Shown here: in pieces, positions 55,342 through 64,000 of the stretch
Layout of the letters: each line of letters starts with the position of its first letter
Position numbering within the stretch: the stretch's first letter is position 1
Source: Nostoc commune NIES-4072
GTDB lineage: Bacteria; Cyanobacteriota; Cyanobacteriia; Cyanobacteriales; Nostocaceae
Assembly (NCBI RefSeq): GCF_003113895.1
Contig: NZ_BDUD01000001.1
Span: 4,030,448-4,094,447 of the forward strand
Direction of reading: 5' to 3'
Length of the DNA stretch: 64,000 nucleotides
Notes under the pieces: generated by a model
The model's input: the letters and a program-made list of their open reading frames with translations, nothing else
Database searches by the model: none
What the model was told of the DNA's origin: nothing
Program-made: the position numbers and the translations under genes

Positions 55342-55974
55342 ATGAAAGTTTTAACTGGTATGATTTCCAGTTTGACTCTACTGAGTTTAAATCTTGTGGG
55401 TTTATCTCAGGTACAGGCTCAAACAGCAGGATTTGAGCTTCAAGAAGTTCCAGTAACTCTTTTCGGAAATGGCTGCCCAAACGGAACAGCAAAGGGAATT
55501 TTGGATGCAGATACTCTTTCTATAACAATTTCTGAGTTTGAAGCTAAAGCTTCACCTCCTAAGGTTGTATCAGCATCCTGTAATCTGCGGATCGGTCTGA
55601 ATGTACCTTCTGGATTTAACGTTCAGCCAATTCAAGTCAAGTATCTTGGCTTTGCAGATGTGCCTACAGGAGGCAGTGCTAACCTGAACGTGAAAATACT
55701 TCTTCAAGGTCAAGAAGTTCAAACTATCGATGATCCAAATGCAACTTTTGCGCCTGGTTTCTCAGCTACTTGGAGTAAAGATGTAAATATTGTATTAGGC
55801 ACAATAAATGCATGTCAAAACCCAGTAAATTCGATTTTTGGTATCAATACAAATCTGACGGCAAGAGCTAGAGATATACCTACAAATCAAGAAACCAAAA
55901 TCCGAATTGATAAAATAGATACAGCAATCGGCCCTGTATTGTTCCAAATCAAGTTTGCTTTTAATCCTTGTTAG
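55342..55974 (+). CDS. Secreted DUF4360-like protein, paralogue 4
   Basis: 210 residues with signal peptide MKVLTGMISSLTLLSLNLVG and the domain marks LFGNGCPNG, ITISEFEAKA, CNLRIGLNVPSG, INACQNP and a final PC. Closest to paralogues 1 and 2. Paralogue 5 follows 179 bp downstream without its own leader, so it may be read from this promoter. Confidence 0.8.
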   Translation: MKVLTGMISSLTLLSLNLVGLSQVQAQTAGFELQEVPVTLFGNGCPNGTAKGILDADTLSITISEFEAKASPPKVVSASCNLRIGLNVPSGFNVQPIQVKYLGFADVPTGGSANLNVKILLQGQEVQTIDDPNATFAPGFSATWSKDVNIVLGTINACQNPVNSIFGINTNLTARARDIPTNQETKIRIDKIDTAIGPVLFQIKFAFNPC

Positions 55975-56153
55975 GTTTTTTAATGCATAGTTAGTTTTGC
56001 ATTTAATTTTTCCCAAAACCTGATCTTTGTAAAGCTGTACCAACTTATCGAAAGATTTCTTTCAATCGCTGTGAAGAAATTTTTGACTCTGTGTCTTGAG
56101 ACATAGTTATTGACAACAAACCTGAGAAGCTCTCCTTATTTGAGATGAAAGAT

Positions 56154-56762
56154 ATGAAAGTTTTAACTGCTCTTATTTCCAGTTTGACGCTACTGAGTTT
56201 AAATGTTGTGGGTTTATCGGAGGCACAGGCTCAAACACCAGCATTTCAGTTTGAAAGTGTTCCAGTAACTGTTTTCGGAAATGGCTGCCCGTCGGGAGAT
56301 GCCGTTGTAAGTTTGGTAGGAAATACTCTGTCTGTAACTTTCCCTCGATTTCAGGCTACAGCTGTATCTCCTAGAGTTGTATCACAATCTTGCAATCTCA
56401 GAATTGGGCTTAATATACCTAGAGGCTACAAAATTCAGCCCATTAACCTGAGGTATTCTGGTTCTGCAAATGTGCCTCAGGGAGGTACTGCTGCCCTAAG
56501 GGTTAGACCAGTGTTTCAAGGGCAAGTAATTCCATCTACGAATGATCTAAACGCAAACTTTCCGTCTGGCTCTTCAGGTGGATGGTTAAAAGATGTAGCT
56601 ATTACAGGAGATACAGTAGACGCGTGTGCTAACCGAGTGAGTTCGGTTTTTGGCATCAACACAACTTTGATAGCGCGTGCTACAAATGTGGCTGCGGGGC
56701 AGCGAACTCAAATTGGATTCAATGGAATTTATAGAATTAGGTTTAATTTGACTCCTTGCTAG
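56154..56762 (+). CDS. Secreted DUF4360-like protein, paralogue 5 (diverged)
   Basis: 202 residues from the ATG at 56154, chosen by alignment of the signal peptide with the paralogues; an ATG at 56145 adds three residues. The mature part keeps FGNGCPSG, VTFPRFQATA and CNLRIGLNIPRG but is distinct elsewhere (KIQPINLRYSGSANV, INTTLIARAT). It lacks the shared leader. A terminator follows, so the array probably ends here. Confidence 0.78.
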   Translation: MKVLTALISSLTLLSLNVVGLSEAQAQTPAFQFESVPVTVFGNGCPSGDAVVSLVGNTLSVTFPRFQATAVSPRVVSQSCNLRIGLNIPRGYKIQPINLRYSGSANVPQGGTAALRVRPVFQGQVIPSTNDLNANFPSGSSGGWLKDVAITGDTVDACANRVSSVFGINTTLIARATNVAAGQRTQIGFNGIYRIRFNLTPC

Positions 56763-56848
56763 TAGGAGCAGATATAGCGCTGCCATGTAGAAAGTCGAAT
56801 GTTAGAGGATTAAATTAGCCCTCACAAAAAATCAATGAAAAGCCAGCG

Positions 56849-56883
56849 CACCAGCCTCAGTATGATACTAAGCTGGTGTTTTT
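56849..56883 (+). terminator. Rho-independent terminator closing the DUF4360 array
   Basis: CACCAGC (56849-56855) and GCTGGTG (56872-56878) with further pairing inside (CAGTAT with ATACTA), then a run of T. Confidence 0.8.
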
Positions 56884-57009
56884 GTATATCTTTATCTTTG
56901 TGCAATCTGTCTCTGATTACACTGGTTACTGGTGGATTTGGCAAATATTCTGGCAACGTTTTTCTGCTGCGCCCTAAAGCAACAAGCATAAATACTTCAA
57001 CATTGCCAA

Positions 57010-58026
57010 CTAAATTGAATAAGACAGAGGGAAGGACTTGGCATCCTTTGGCTTCACATAGACTCGCTGTTTCGGTTCTAATTCTAATTGGTTAAAGCGA
57101 TCGCGTGTTAAATGCGCCATCACCACTTGCCCATCATCGAAAGTTAATTCTACCTGAATTTCCCAACCCAAATGTATCAAACGGCTTACTGTCGCAGCCG
57201 TAGTAGAACCGTTAGCAACTTTTTCCAAAATCACATCTTGCGGACGCAAAAACACTTGTGGGTGTGGCGCATCAAATCCGCTACTTTGAAAAATCTTGGA
57301 GTTGCTGGGTAACACATTTACCGGCCCAATGAAGCTCATCACAAATGCAGTGGCAGGATTATCATAAATTTCTGCTGGTGTCCCCACTTGTTCGACACGC
57401 CCTCTATTCATCACCACAACTTCATCAGAGACTTCCATTGCTTCTTCTTGATCGTGGGTGACAAAAACCGTGGTAACATGAACCTCATCATGGAGATTGC
57501 GTAACCATGCCCGTAAGTCTTTACGGACTTTAGCATCAAGTGCGCCAAAGGGTTCATCTAGCAGTAATACTTCAGGTTCTACTGCCAGTGCCCTTGCTAA
57601 TGCTACCCGTTGTCTTTGACCACCAGAAAGTTGTGATGGATAGCGATCGCCTAATCCACTCAATTGCACCAATTCTAGTAACTGTTCTACCCGCCCCTTA
57701 ATTTTCTTTGGCTGTGCCTTGCGAATTTCTAAGCCAAAGGCAATATTCTGTTTAACAGTTAGATGTTTAAATAGGGCATAGTGCTGAAACACAAAGCCAA
57801 TATTGCGCTGTTGCACGCTTTGGTATGTAGCGTCCTTACCGGTAAGCAGGATTTTGCCGCTATCTGGCATTTCTAAACCTGAAATTAACCGTAGTAGCGT
57901 AGATTTACCTGATCCCGATGGGCCGAGCAAGGCAACTAGCGAACCACTCTTAATTTCCAGGCTGACCTGATCAACTGCCTTGAAACTCCCAAATTGTTTG
58001 GAGACATTCTCAACTACTATACCCAC
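57010..58026 (-). CDS. cysA: Sulfate/thiosulfate-type ABC transporter ATP-binding protein
   Basis: 338 residues, GTG start. ABC motifs: Walker [10 protein letters not shown] near residue 36, Q-loop VFQHYALF, signature [15 protein letters not shown], Walker [12 protein letters not shown] and switch [10 protein letters not shown]. The C-terminal 100 residues are a TOBE-like regulatory domain ([12 protein letters not shown]). The whole pattern is that of CysA of the sulfate permease. No cysT, cysW or sbpA gene is nearby, so it is an orphan that would pair with components elsewhere. A molybdate or phosphonate role is less likely. Confidence 0.85.
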   Translation of the reverse strand: MGIVVENVSKQFGSFKAVDQVSLEIKSGSLVALLGPSGSGKSTLLRLISGLEMPDSGKILLTGKDATYQSVQQRNIGFVFQHYALFKHLTVKQNIAFGLEIRKAQPKKIKGRVEQLLELVQLSGLGDRYPSQLSGGQRQRVALARALAVEPEVLLLDEPFGALDAKVRKDLRAWLRNLHDEVHVTTVFVTHDQEEAMEVSDEVVVMNRGRVEQVGTPAEIYDNPATAFVMSFIGPVNVLPSNSKIFQSSGFDAPHPQVFLRPQDVILEKVANGSTTAATVSRLIHLGWEIQVELTFDDGQVVMAHLTRDRFNQLELEPKQRVYVKPKDAKSFPLSYSI

Positions 58027-58191
58027 TGCGGCTATACCTCTGCAACTAATCTACAGTTCCCTGCTAGGATTACTGTGTCTTACATATACCATATATCGTT
58101 AGTTAGAGATAAACAATATTTAGCCAAGATTTAGCTACTACAACTGCCGCAATCGAGGAAGCTGGGGAGTGAGGGAGTGCGGGAGTGGGGG

Positions 58192-58316
58192 CAATACGGT
58201 TCGGTTAAAGGGCAAAGGGAAAAGGGGAAAGGTTTTCAATACATCCTTTACCCTTTACCCCTTACCCTTTCCCCAGACCACAAGGAAAGTGAAAAATGCT
58301 TATCCGAACCGTATTG
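58192..58316. mobile_element. MITE family C
   Basis: Exact 13-bp ends CAATACGGTTCGG (58192-58204) and CCGAACCGTATTG (58304-58316). The interior is AAGGG/CCCTT-rich and self-complementary, giving a long hairpin. It lies in the cysA-chlP gap within a GGGAGTGGGGG-rich patch. Confidence 0.8.
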
Positions 58317-58492
58317 GGAGTGGGGGGATGAGGGAGATGAGGGGATAAAGAAAGTGTTTTCCCAATGCCCAATTCGTATCGAAACATTAAGGAATATTGC
58401 ATTTGTGCAGGAACCTGAAGGAAAAGCGCCAAATCACTAGAAAGACCGTGGTAGTATGCTCTCGGTAAATGTGAAGATTGGGAGAAAGACCT

Positions 58493-59713
58493 TTGACACT
58501 ACGGGTTGCTGTTATTGGGTCAGGCCCTGCTGGTTCATCTGCCGCAGAAACACTGGCAGCCTCTGGGATTGAAACCTACCTGTTTGAGCGGAAGCTAGAC
58601 AATGCAAAGCCTTGTGGGGGTGCAATTCCTTTATGTATGGTGAGTGAATTTGACTTACCACCAGAGATTATTGATCGCCGGGTACGGAAGATGAAAATGA
58701 TTTCGCCTTCCAATCGTGAGGTAGATATAAATCTGGTAAATGAAGAAGAATATATAGGAATGTGCCGCCGGGAAGTACTAGATGGCTTTTTGCGCGATCG
58801 CGCGGCAAAACTCGGCGCAAATCTAATTAATGCAACTGTTCATAAACTTGATATACCAGGAAACAATACCGATCCCTATACCATCCATTACGTTGACCAT
58901 ACAGATGGGATATCACAGGGTATTGCCAAAACTCTGAAGGTGGATCTAATTATTGGGGCGGATGGGGCTAATTCTCGCGTTGCCAAAGAAATGGACGCTG
59001 GGGATTACAATTATGCGATCGCTTTCCAAGAGCGGATTCGCTTACCCGAAGACAAAATGGCCTACTATAACGACCTCGCCGAAATGTATGTCGGTGATGA
59101 CGTTTCTACCGATTTCTACGCTTGGGTTTTCCCCAAATATGACCACGTAGCGGTTGGTACTGGCACAATGCATGTCAATAAAGCCAGCATCAAACAGTTA
59201 CAAGCTGGCATCCGCGCCCGTGCTTCGGAGAAATTGGCAGGCGGTAAAATCATCAAAGTAGAAGCGCACCCCATTCCTGAACATCCCCGTCCCCGTCGTG
59301 TTGTCGGTCGCATCGCTTTAGTGGGAGATGCTGCTGGTTACGTTACCAAGTCTTCTGGTGAAGGTATTTATTTTGCGGCTAAATCTGGGCGGATGTGTGC
59401 CGAAACTATTGTAGAAGCATCTAATAGTGGTAGCCGTATTCCTACAGAAGGCGACCTTAAGGTTTACCTGAAGCGTTGGGATAAAAGATACGGACTCACT
59501 TACAAGGTGCTGGACATTCTGCAAACCGTGTTCTATCGTTCCAACGCCACCCGCGAAGCGTTTGTGGAAATGTGCGATGACCTCGATGTACAACGGCTAA
59601 CATTCGATAGCTATTTGTATAAGACGGTTGTCCCAGCTAATCCCATCACCCAACTGAAAATTACTGCCAAAACCATTGGTAGTCTAATTCGGGGTAATGC
59701 CCTTGCACCTTAA
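58493..59713 (+). CDS. chlP: Geranylgeranyl reductase
   Basis: 406 residues from a TTG at 58493. The protein then starts MTLRVAVIGSGPAGSSAAET, the usual ChlP start, and GGGAGA lies just upstream; the earlier TTG at 58478 would include that site. The FAD Rossmann motif GSGPAGSSAA, the substrate motif PCGGAIPLCM and the second FAD motif VGDAAGYVTKSSGEGIYFA are all present. It reduces the geranylgeranyl chain to phytyl for chlorophyll and tocopherol, probably associated with the thylakoid. The rare start codon may limit translation. Confidence 0.96.
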   Translation: MTLRVAVIGSGPAGSSAAETLAASGIETYLFERKLDNAKPCGGAIPLCMVSEFDLPPEIIDRRVRKMKMISPSNREVDINLVNEEEYIGMCRREVLDGFLRDRAAKLGANLINATVHKLDIPGNNTDPYTIHYVDHTDGISQGIAKTLKVDLIIGADGANSRVAKEMDAGDYNYAIAFQERIRLPEDKMAYYNDLAEMYVGDDVSTDFYAWVFPKYDHVAVGTGTMHVNKASIKQLQAGIRARASEKLAGGKIIKVEAHPIPEHPRPRRVVGRIALVGDAAGYVTKSSGEGIYFAAKSGRMCAETIVEASNSGSRIPTEGDLKVYLKRWDKRYGLTYKVLDILQTVFYRSNATREAFVEMCDDLDVQRLTFDSYLYKTVVPANPITQLKITAKTIGSLIRGNALAP

Positions 59714-59794
59714 TTGAGTGCGGAATACTGGAAGTTGCAACAAATAAATTACCCAATACGGTTACAGTAGACCTGTTGCAAAAGTCCCTAACAC

Positions 59795-59860
59795 CCCACC
59801 CCCAACCCCTCCCCGCTTGCGGGGAGGGGAGACAAAGCATAGCTTTGGCGGGGTGGGGTT
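59795..59860. repeat. GC-rich dispersed hairpin repeat
   Basis: CCCCACCC...CCTCCCCGCTTGCGGGGAGG...GGGTGGGG: a strong hairpin of the kind often found in the 3' regions of Nostoc genes. It may help end the chlP transcript. The rest of the 59714-60177 gap shows no supported gene. Confidence 0.6.
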
Positions 59861-60177
59861 CTTATTTTTGATTTATCCAAGAGGTCTAGTGTAGGTTCAC
59901 TAGCACTGTTTTCTAGCAGTTCCCTCAAATTATCTTCAGCATTTTTCTTTGCGATAATGAGTGCTACTAATAAATTAAGTTTTGTATAAATTAATGCTCT
60001 TGTAATTTTCACTTTGATATTGTAAGTTTTGTACAACTAAACTCAGTATTCTCACAGTAGTAGCCGTTGGTTATGTTGCTGCCTTTTAGAGTAAACCTAA
60101 ACTCCTGAAAAGAAGGTGATTGCTACAGCTTGTGGTTGAGTTTGGTTGATAAAAACTTTACAAAACACCACAACATT

Positions 60178-60753
60178 ATGATGAACAAAAAAGTGAAAAC
60201 AAAAATTCAAAACTTTTGTAAACTCGTTTCAGTTTTTATAAGTATCTTTGTGGTTTCGCCTGCCTATGCAAGTGATTGGCTTCTATGTGGAAATCTCAGC
60301 CAGATCGATGTAAACAACGGTTGTCAGATTCCAAACTATCCAAGTGGTAGGTACGAATATGCAATTTCTTATAACACAAATGAGCCATTGCCAGTTGTTT
60401 GCAGTAGCTGGAATGTAGGATTGAGGATCTATAACAAACAACCGTATATGGTTTTATCTGATAATCCATCGGCGGGCATGAGTTATGGAGGCTTTATTTT
60501 TTATAGAGGAACACAAGCCTCTGATGATGCCACAGCTACATGTTCTTCTGGAGAGTGGCGTCATAGATACTGGCGATTAACTCAGAATAATGCAATTCAA
60601 ACGGATTTCTACGGTAGTAACGGGTGCTATGGAGCTGAACTTCCAGTCTACTGTCGCGCACGCAAAGAAGCATCCACCAATAACATTTTGAACTTTGAAC
60701 AAAAGAGATTAGCTCTGCTTGCTGACAGTAGTCTGCTAAAAAGTAATAGATAA
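60178..60753 (+). CDS. Secreted hypothetical protein
   Basis: 191 residues from the ATG at 60178. A signal peptide (KLVSVFISIFVVSPAYA, cut before SDW) is followed by a small Cys-rich domain with seven Cys (DWLLCG, NNGCQ, VVCSSW, TCSSG, NGCYG, YCRA among them). It has Trp- and Tyr-rich stretches (WRHRYWRL). It could be a binding or cell-surface protein; family not recognised. The TAA stop overlaps the end of a MITE by 2 bp. Confidence 0.65.
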   Translation: MMNKKVKTKIQNFCKLVSVFISIFVVSPAYASDWLLCGNLSQIDVNNGCQIPNYPSGRYEYAISYNTNEPLPVVCSSWNVGLRIYNKQPYMVLSDNPSAGMSYGGFIFYRGTQASDDATATCSSGEWRHRYWRLTQNNAIQTDFYGSNGCYGAELPVYCRARKEASTNNILNFEQKRLALLADSSLLKSNR

Positions 60754-60889
60754 CGCGATGTGCGACTTTCTCTCAAATCTAACCCCCAACCCCTTATTTA
60801 CCAGGTAAGCAAAGCAAAAATCAAAGCCTTTTGGACTGTGGGGGAGAAGAATGGAAGCGGGGTTCCAAGAAAAAGTCGCACATCGCGTT
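60752..60889. mobile_element. MITE family D
   Basis: 138 bp with exact 18-bp ends AACGCGATGTGCGACTTT (60752-60769) and its inverse (60872-60889). The left end overlaps the stop codon of the secreted protein gene. The rest of the gap to 61092 contains common dispersed repeats (AACCCCTTATTTACC, CTCTCTCTTAAAAGGAGAGAGG) and no gene. Confidence 0.85.
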
Positions 60890-61092
60890 CATCAAAATTC
60901 TTAATTGTGGTAACTTGCTGGCACAAGCTATAGCGCTTCTGGGTTGAGTCGAATACAGACCTAACCTCCAGCCCCTTCCCTACAAGAAAAGGGGAGTAAG
61001 ATTCAAAGCCTCTCTCTTAAAAGGAGAGAGGTAAAGTTCTGCATAGCAGAAACTCGCCTATGATCAAAGATAGTTGTAGCAGGAGCAACTAG

Positions 61093-61410
61093 ATGCCAGT
61101 CGTAGTAGCCAAATTGTATGTAGAATATCGAAATGATGCTTATTGGGTTATAGATACCCGAATTTCCCTTGACTCTGTTGTATATGCCTTCCAAAGTGGG
61201 CAGTCACCTGAAACCATTGTTCAGTCTTTCCCCCTACTGACACTTGAACAAGTTTATGGAGCGATCGCCTTTTATCTAGCCAATCGTGCTGATATTGACG
61301 CTTACCTAGCAGCTGAAGAAATAGCTTTTGATGCGATGCCTCAACCGCTACAGGTTACTGATCCCGCTTTATATAACAAGTTGATGGCAGCTAAGGTAGC
61401 AAGAAAGTGA
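61093..61410 (+). CDS. DUF433 family antitoxin-like protein
   Basis: 105 residues. The N-terminal segment (YWVIDTRISLDSVVYAFQSG) and the helical SFPLLTLEQVYGAIAFYLANR region are typical of the DUF433 winged-helix proteins that partner PIN-like DUF5615 proteins in cyanobacteria. The last four bases overlap the start of the next gene (GTGA), a sign of coupled translation. It probably neutralises that protein and represses the operon. Confidence 0.85.
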   Translation: MPVVVAKLYVEYRNDAYWVIDTRISLDSVVYAFQSGQSPETIVQSFPLLTLEQVYGAIAFYLANRADIDAYLAAEEIAFDAMPQPLQVTDPALYNKLMAAKVARK

Positions 61411-61757
61411 ACATTTGTTACCAAGCCGATGCTGATTTGAATCAGGCGATCGTGACAGGAGTTTTGCGACGAGAATCTGCAATTGACTTCCAAACTGCCT
61501 TTACTGCGGGATTGAAAGGTGTAAAAGATCCAGAAGTATTGGCGATCGCCGCAAAGCAAGGGCGTATTCTTGTTAGCCATGACCGAAAAACAATGCCATC
61601 AGAATTTGCGGAGTTCATCGCAAACAATCAAAGTTCAGGAGTTATCATCGTATCTAGAAAGTTAGCGATTGAAGTCGTTATCGAAGAATTGCTGATAATT
61701 TGGTCAGCATCAAGTGCCGAAGAATGGGTTGATCGCATTGCAAAGCTACCTCTGTGA
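61407..61757 (+). CDS. DUF5615 PIN-like toxin
   Basis: 116 residues starting at GTG 61407. The PIN-like features are the early ICYQADADLNQAIVTGV acidic stretch, GVKDPEVLAIAAKQGRILVSHD and the later IIVSRKL. The LVSHD aspartate fits the family's active-site pattern. The family is treated as an RNase-type toxin of type II systems, by structure more than by experiment. It is coupled to the DUF433 gene. Confidence 0.82.
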   Translation: MNICYQADADLNQAIVTGVLRRESAIDFQTAFTAGLKGVKDPEVLAIAAKQGRILVSHDRKTMPSEFAEFIANNQSSGVIIVSRKLAIEVVIEELLIIWSASSAEEWVDRIAKLPL

Positions 61758-61881
61758 CGCAAGCTAACAAATCGTTGGAGCAGATAGCGTTTCTCAGTCG
61801 TATGGAATAGAGGTTTTTGGTTTAGTGCAATTTCTGAGAAAACAGATGCTGAACTAAGTCTGCTGGGGCAAAATAGAAAAC

Positions 61882-63234
61882 ATGACAATTGAATCCGATT
61901 CCTCTAATCTACCAACCCCAGAACCAGTTCCAGAAAACGACTTGCAACCAGATGACTTTGACGGGAGTGCAAGTGAGAAAAACCTAAGCTCAGAAGCACT
62001 AGCGACACAACAAGCCCTAGCAGCGATCGCATCTTTGAAATCTCCGCAATATACAACTGCTATCCAACAAGCTCGTTCTGACTCTCAGCAACCTACTACC
62101 AAGCAATTCGTAGTTAAGCCGAGGGCATTGCTAATTACCTTAATAGCGATCGCCATCACCTTCATTGGAGTTATCCTCAATAACTGGATCGTCGGCATTA
62201 TCGGAACGCTGATAACTTTGTTTTTATCCCTAGCGATATTATTGCCTTGGTTGCAAAAAGCATTATACGAGTGGTTTTCACCCCAAGAACGCACCCTGTT
62301 TGTTGCCATTTTGGGATTAATAGTAGCGATCATCGGCTTGATTAAGTTTACAGGTGTGGGCGATCGCTTACTTGTTTGGGGACGCCAGATTAACTGGGAC
62401 ATTGCTGGAACCCTAGCAGATTGGTTTGGTGCTTTGGGGCAAATTCTGATCGCCGTCATCGCCGTTTACGTGGCGTGGCGACAATATGTTATTTCCAAAG
62501 ACTTGACAATTCAGCAAAACCTGCTAACAGTTCAGCAAAACATTATCACCCAGCAGCAGACAATTGATTCTTATTTCCAAGGCGTTTCAGATTTAGTATT
62601 AGATCAAGAAGGATTATTAGAAGATTGGCCCCAAGAAAGAGCGATCGCTGAAGGACGCACTGCGGCAATTTTAAGTAGTGTAGATGGCAGTGGTAAAGCG
62701 AAAATTCTCCGCTTTCTCTCACGTTCCAAGTTGCTGTCACCCTTACAACGCGATCGGCTATTAGGTCGAGCCATTCTCGACGGCAGTGGCGGATATGTAG
62801 AAGACCGCCTGGAAGGTGTCCGTGTCATCGATTTAGGCGTAACGCTAGCCGCAGCAGACCTTTCTGATACTGATTTACGCTGGACTGACCTGAGCGAAGC
62901 TAATCTTGTCCGCGCTAACCTGAGCGGTTGTGATTTAGTAAAAGCCAACCTCTCCCGCACTATTCTATATAGTGCTAATCTCAGTGGTGCCGACATCAAC
63001 GGGATTCGCCTATTCTACGGTGTAGTGGATAAAGCATCACCCCGTAGTCGCACTGAACGACCAAATTATCAAACCGGCGAACACACTGGCGCTGTGGTGG
63101 AAAATGCCGATTTCACCAATGTACAGCGCATGTCTGAGTCTGCACGTAACTACTGTTGTACTTGGGGTGGTGAAAAAACTAGAGGTACGATTCCTGGTGG
63201 TTGTGAAGGTATTCCCAATAAGTTGGGAAGATAA
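61882..63234 (+). CDS. Membrane pentapeptide-repeat protein
   Basis: 450 residues. An acidic, low-complexity N-terminal part (1-85) is followed by two hydrophobic blocks (about 85-115 and 120-160), a further segment near 190, a Gln-rich coiled-coil-like stretch (about 205-235), and a pentapeptide repeat domain (about 315-380; ADLSDTDLRWTDLSEANLVR, then ANLSGADI). Such domains form right-handed beta helices. The C-terminal tail contains a CCTWGG pair of Cys. Role unknown, likely a structural or signalling protein. Confidence 0.8.
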   Translation: MTIESDSSNLPTPEPVPENDLQPDDFDGSASEKNLSSEALATQQALAAIASLKSPQYTTAIQQARSDSQQPTTKQFVVKPRALLITLIAIAITFIGVILNNWIVGIIGTLITLFLSLAILLPWLQKALYEWFSPQERTLFVAILGLIVAIIGLIKFTGVGDRLLVWGRQINWDIAGTLADWFGALGQILIAVIAVYVAWRQYVISKDLTIQQNLLTVQQNIITQQQTIDSYFQGVSDLVLDQEGLLEDWPQERAIAEGRTAAILSSVDGSGKAKILRFLSRSKLLSPLQRDRLLGRAILDGSGGYVEDRLEGVRVIDLGVTLAAADLSDTDLRWTDLSEANLVRANLSGCDLVKANLSRTILYSANLSGADINGIRLFYGVVDKASPRSRTERPNYQTGEHTGAVVENADFTNVQRMSESARNYCCTWGGEKTRGTIPGGCEGIPNKLGR

Positions 63235-63253
63235 TTATAAGACTAGATAAAAA

Positions 63254-63868
63254 TTAGTTAGCTGCATTAAAAATCTGCTGTGCAGTTAAATTTAATTGGG
63301 GAAAGGTAGGTGATGAAATCGCGGTGTTACCTTGAAACGCTGTCATTTGATATTCACCATCAACTAATTCGCACACAAAAATAGTAGGTTGTTTGGGATT
63401 CCCAATGAACTTTCTTGCACCCAATGCAGCATAATCAGCAATCCAATATTCGGGAATTCCCATTTCTTCATAATCCCTAAGTTTATTGTAGTAATCATCT
63501 CGCCAGTTGGTTGAAACAACTTCGATGACTATTGGAACCGATGCTGCTTGGCTTACTGTTGACTGTTTTTGAAAAAGCGGTTCATTGTCGAGATTATCAA
63601 GATTTAGCAGCAACACATCAGGCGAATAAGCCGATTCGGCAGAAGGAGTTTGGATCAATGCAGTTTTGGGTATAGTGTAGGGAAGATTTAGGCGATCAAA
63701 CTCGACAGTTAGCTTACGGGCTATAAATCCTACAACTTTTTCATGCGAACCGGTTGGAGGCGGCATTTCAATAATTACTCCTTTGTGCAATTCATAGCGT
63801 TTTCCATCGTTGGGATACCATTCGATAAATTCATTAAAGGTTAGTAATTTGGGCAACGCTTGGGTCAT
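63254..63868 (-). CDS. Uma2/DUF820 family protein (PD-(D/E)XK fold)
   Basis: 204 residues. Family landmarks: FNEFIEWYPNDGKRYELHKGV, YSPDVLLLN with the catalytic Asp, VPIVIEVVSTNW with the Glu, and YNKLRDYEEMGIPEYWIADY. This family is very expanded in cyanobacteria and has a restriction-endonuclease-like fold; its real function is not established. It is convergent with the pentapeptide-repeat gene. Confidence 0.92.
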   Translation of the reverse strand: MTQALPKLLTFNEFIEWYPNDGKRYELHKGVIIEMPPPTGSHEKVVGFIARKLTVEFDRLNLPYTIPKTALIQTPSAESAYSPDVLLLNLDNLDNEPLFQKQSTVSQAASVPIVIEVVSTNWRDDYYNKLRDYEEMGIPEYWIADYAALGARKFIGNPKQPTIFVCELVDGEYQMTAFQGNTAISSPTFPQLNLTAQQIFNAAN

Positions 63869-64000
63869 AATCTTACCTCCATATATGTTTTACTTTATCA
63901 TCCAATAAATGTTGATTAGGATTACAAATATATTAAATGGCTTTATGTCAATTCTTGGGGGTTGCCTAAATTCAATCAACGACTGTCCGAATTCAATAAA
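63869..64000. other. Right edge, no gene seen
   Basis: About 130 AT-rich bases upstream of the Uma2 gene with nothing I can name. It should contain that gene's promoter. Confidence 0.5.

Noticed and set aside
56835..57095. Plus-strand frame of 86 codons between the DUF4360 array and cysA
   Set aside because: It overlaps a terminator at its start and the cysA 3' end; composition is not protein-like.
59788..60036. Minus-strand frame of 82 codons after chlP
   Set aside because: Its C-terminal third is made by a common GC-rich dispersed hairpin repeat and the rest has no protein-like features; treated as chance.

Overview
The window comes from a filamentous cyanobacterium of the Nostoc type. 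It carries psbB (CP47), psbT and chlP, a cyanobacterial-type ribosomal protein S1, many GCGATCGC (HIP1) octamers, and the heptanucleotide tandem repeats and miniature inverted-repeat elements (MITEs) that litter Nostocaceae genomes. No rRNA, tRNA or CRISPR array was seen.

Region 1 (1-19987, all on the minus strand, read right to left) is a lipid-polyketide biosynthetic cluster in near-operon spacing. The order is fatty acyl-AMP ligase, free acyl carrier protein, CylC-like dimetal-carboxylate enzyme, PKS module 1 (KS-AT-KR-ACP, intact), PKS module 2 (KS-AT-ACP, damaged), an unrecognised protein with a TubC-type docking domain, short-chain dehydrogenase, glycosyltransferase, UDP-galactopyranose mutase, methyltransferase, second glycosyltransferase, and a DHA2-type exporter cut by the window edge. 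The inferred route is: a fatty acid is adenylated and loaded on the ACP, modified at an unactivated carbon (possibly chlorinated), extended once with ketoreduction, passed over a non-extending module, released or transferred by the unknown protein, then glycosylated (possibly with galactofuranose), methylated and exported. I do not recognise the product.

Region 2 (19988-28620) is an accessory zone with low gene density. It holds two adjacent cruciforms upstream of the cluster and a 1.7-kb unit bounded by 27-bp inverted repeats that carries a plasmid-mobilisation or partition-like gene pair (ParA/MobD/StbB-like ATPase). It also holds a P450 pseudogene split by a MITE, a D,D-carboxypeptidase, IS200/IS605-type debris and a PAS-domain pseudogene.

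Region 3 (28620-45840) has LemA and an M48 metalloprotease, a HEAT-repeat protein with a NACHT-like NTPase, and a striking array of twelve 21-bp repeats. It continues with a small protein overlapping an HNH nuclease, an RND efflux pseudogene, an HD phosphohydrolase, a scattered dipeptide/nickel-type ABC transporter, a WG-repeat lipoprotein and two small conserved genes.

Region 4 (45841-50512) is core: psbB-psbT, rps1 and a HAD protein. Region 5 (50513-56883) is a tandem array of five secreted DUF4360-like paralogues, four of them with a conserved structured leader and most separated by a dispersed inverted-repeat element. Region 6 (56884-64000) has cysA, chlP, a secreted protein, a DUF433/DUF5615 toxin-antitoxin pair, a membrane pentapeptide-repeat protein and a Uma2-family protein, with further MITEs between.

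The strongest leads are the biosynthetic cluster with its apparently inactive second PKS module and unknown docking-domain protein, the inverted-repeat-bounded ATPase unit, the 21-bp hairpin/heptad array, and the DUF4360 array.
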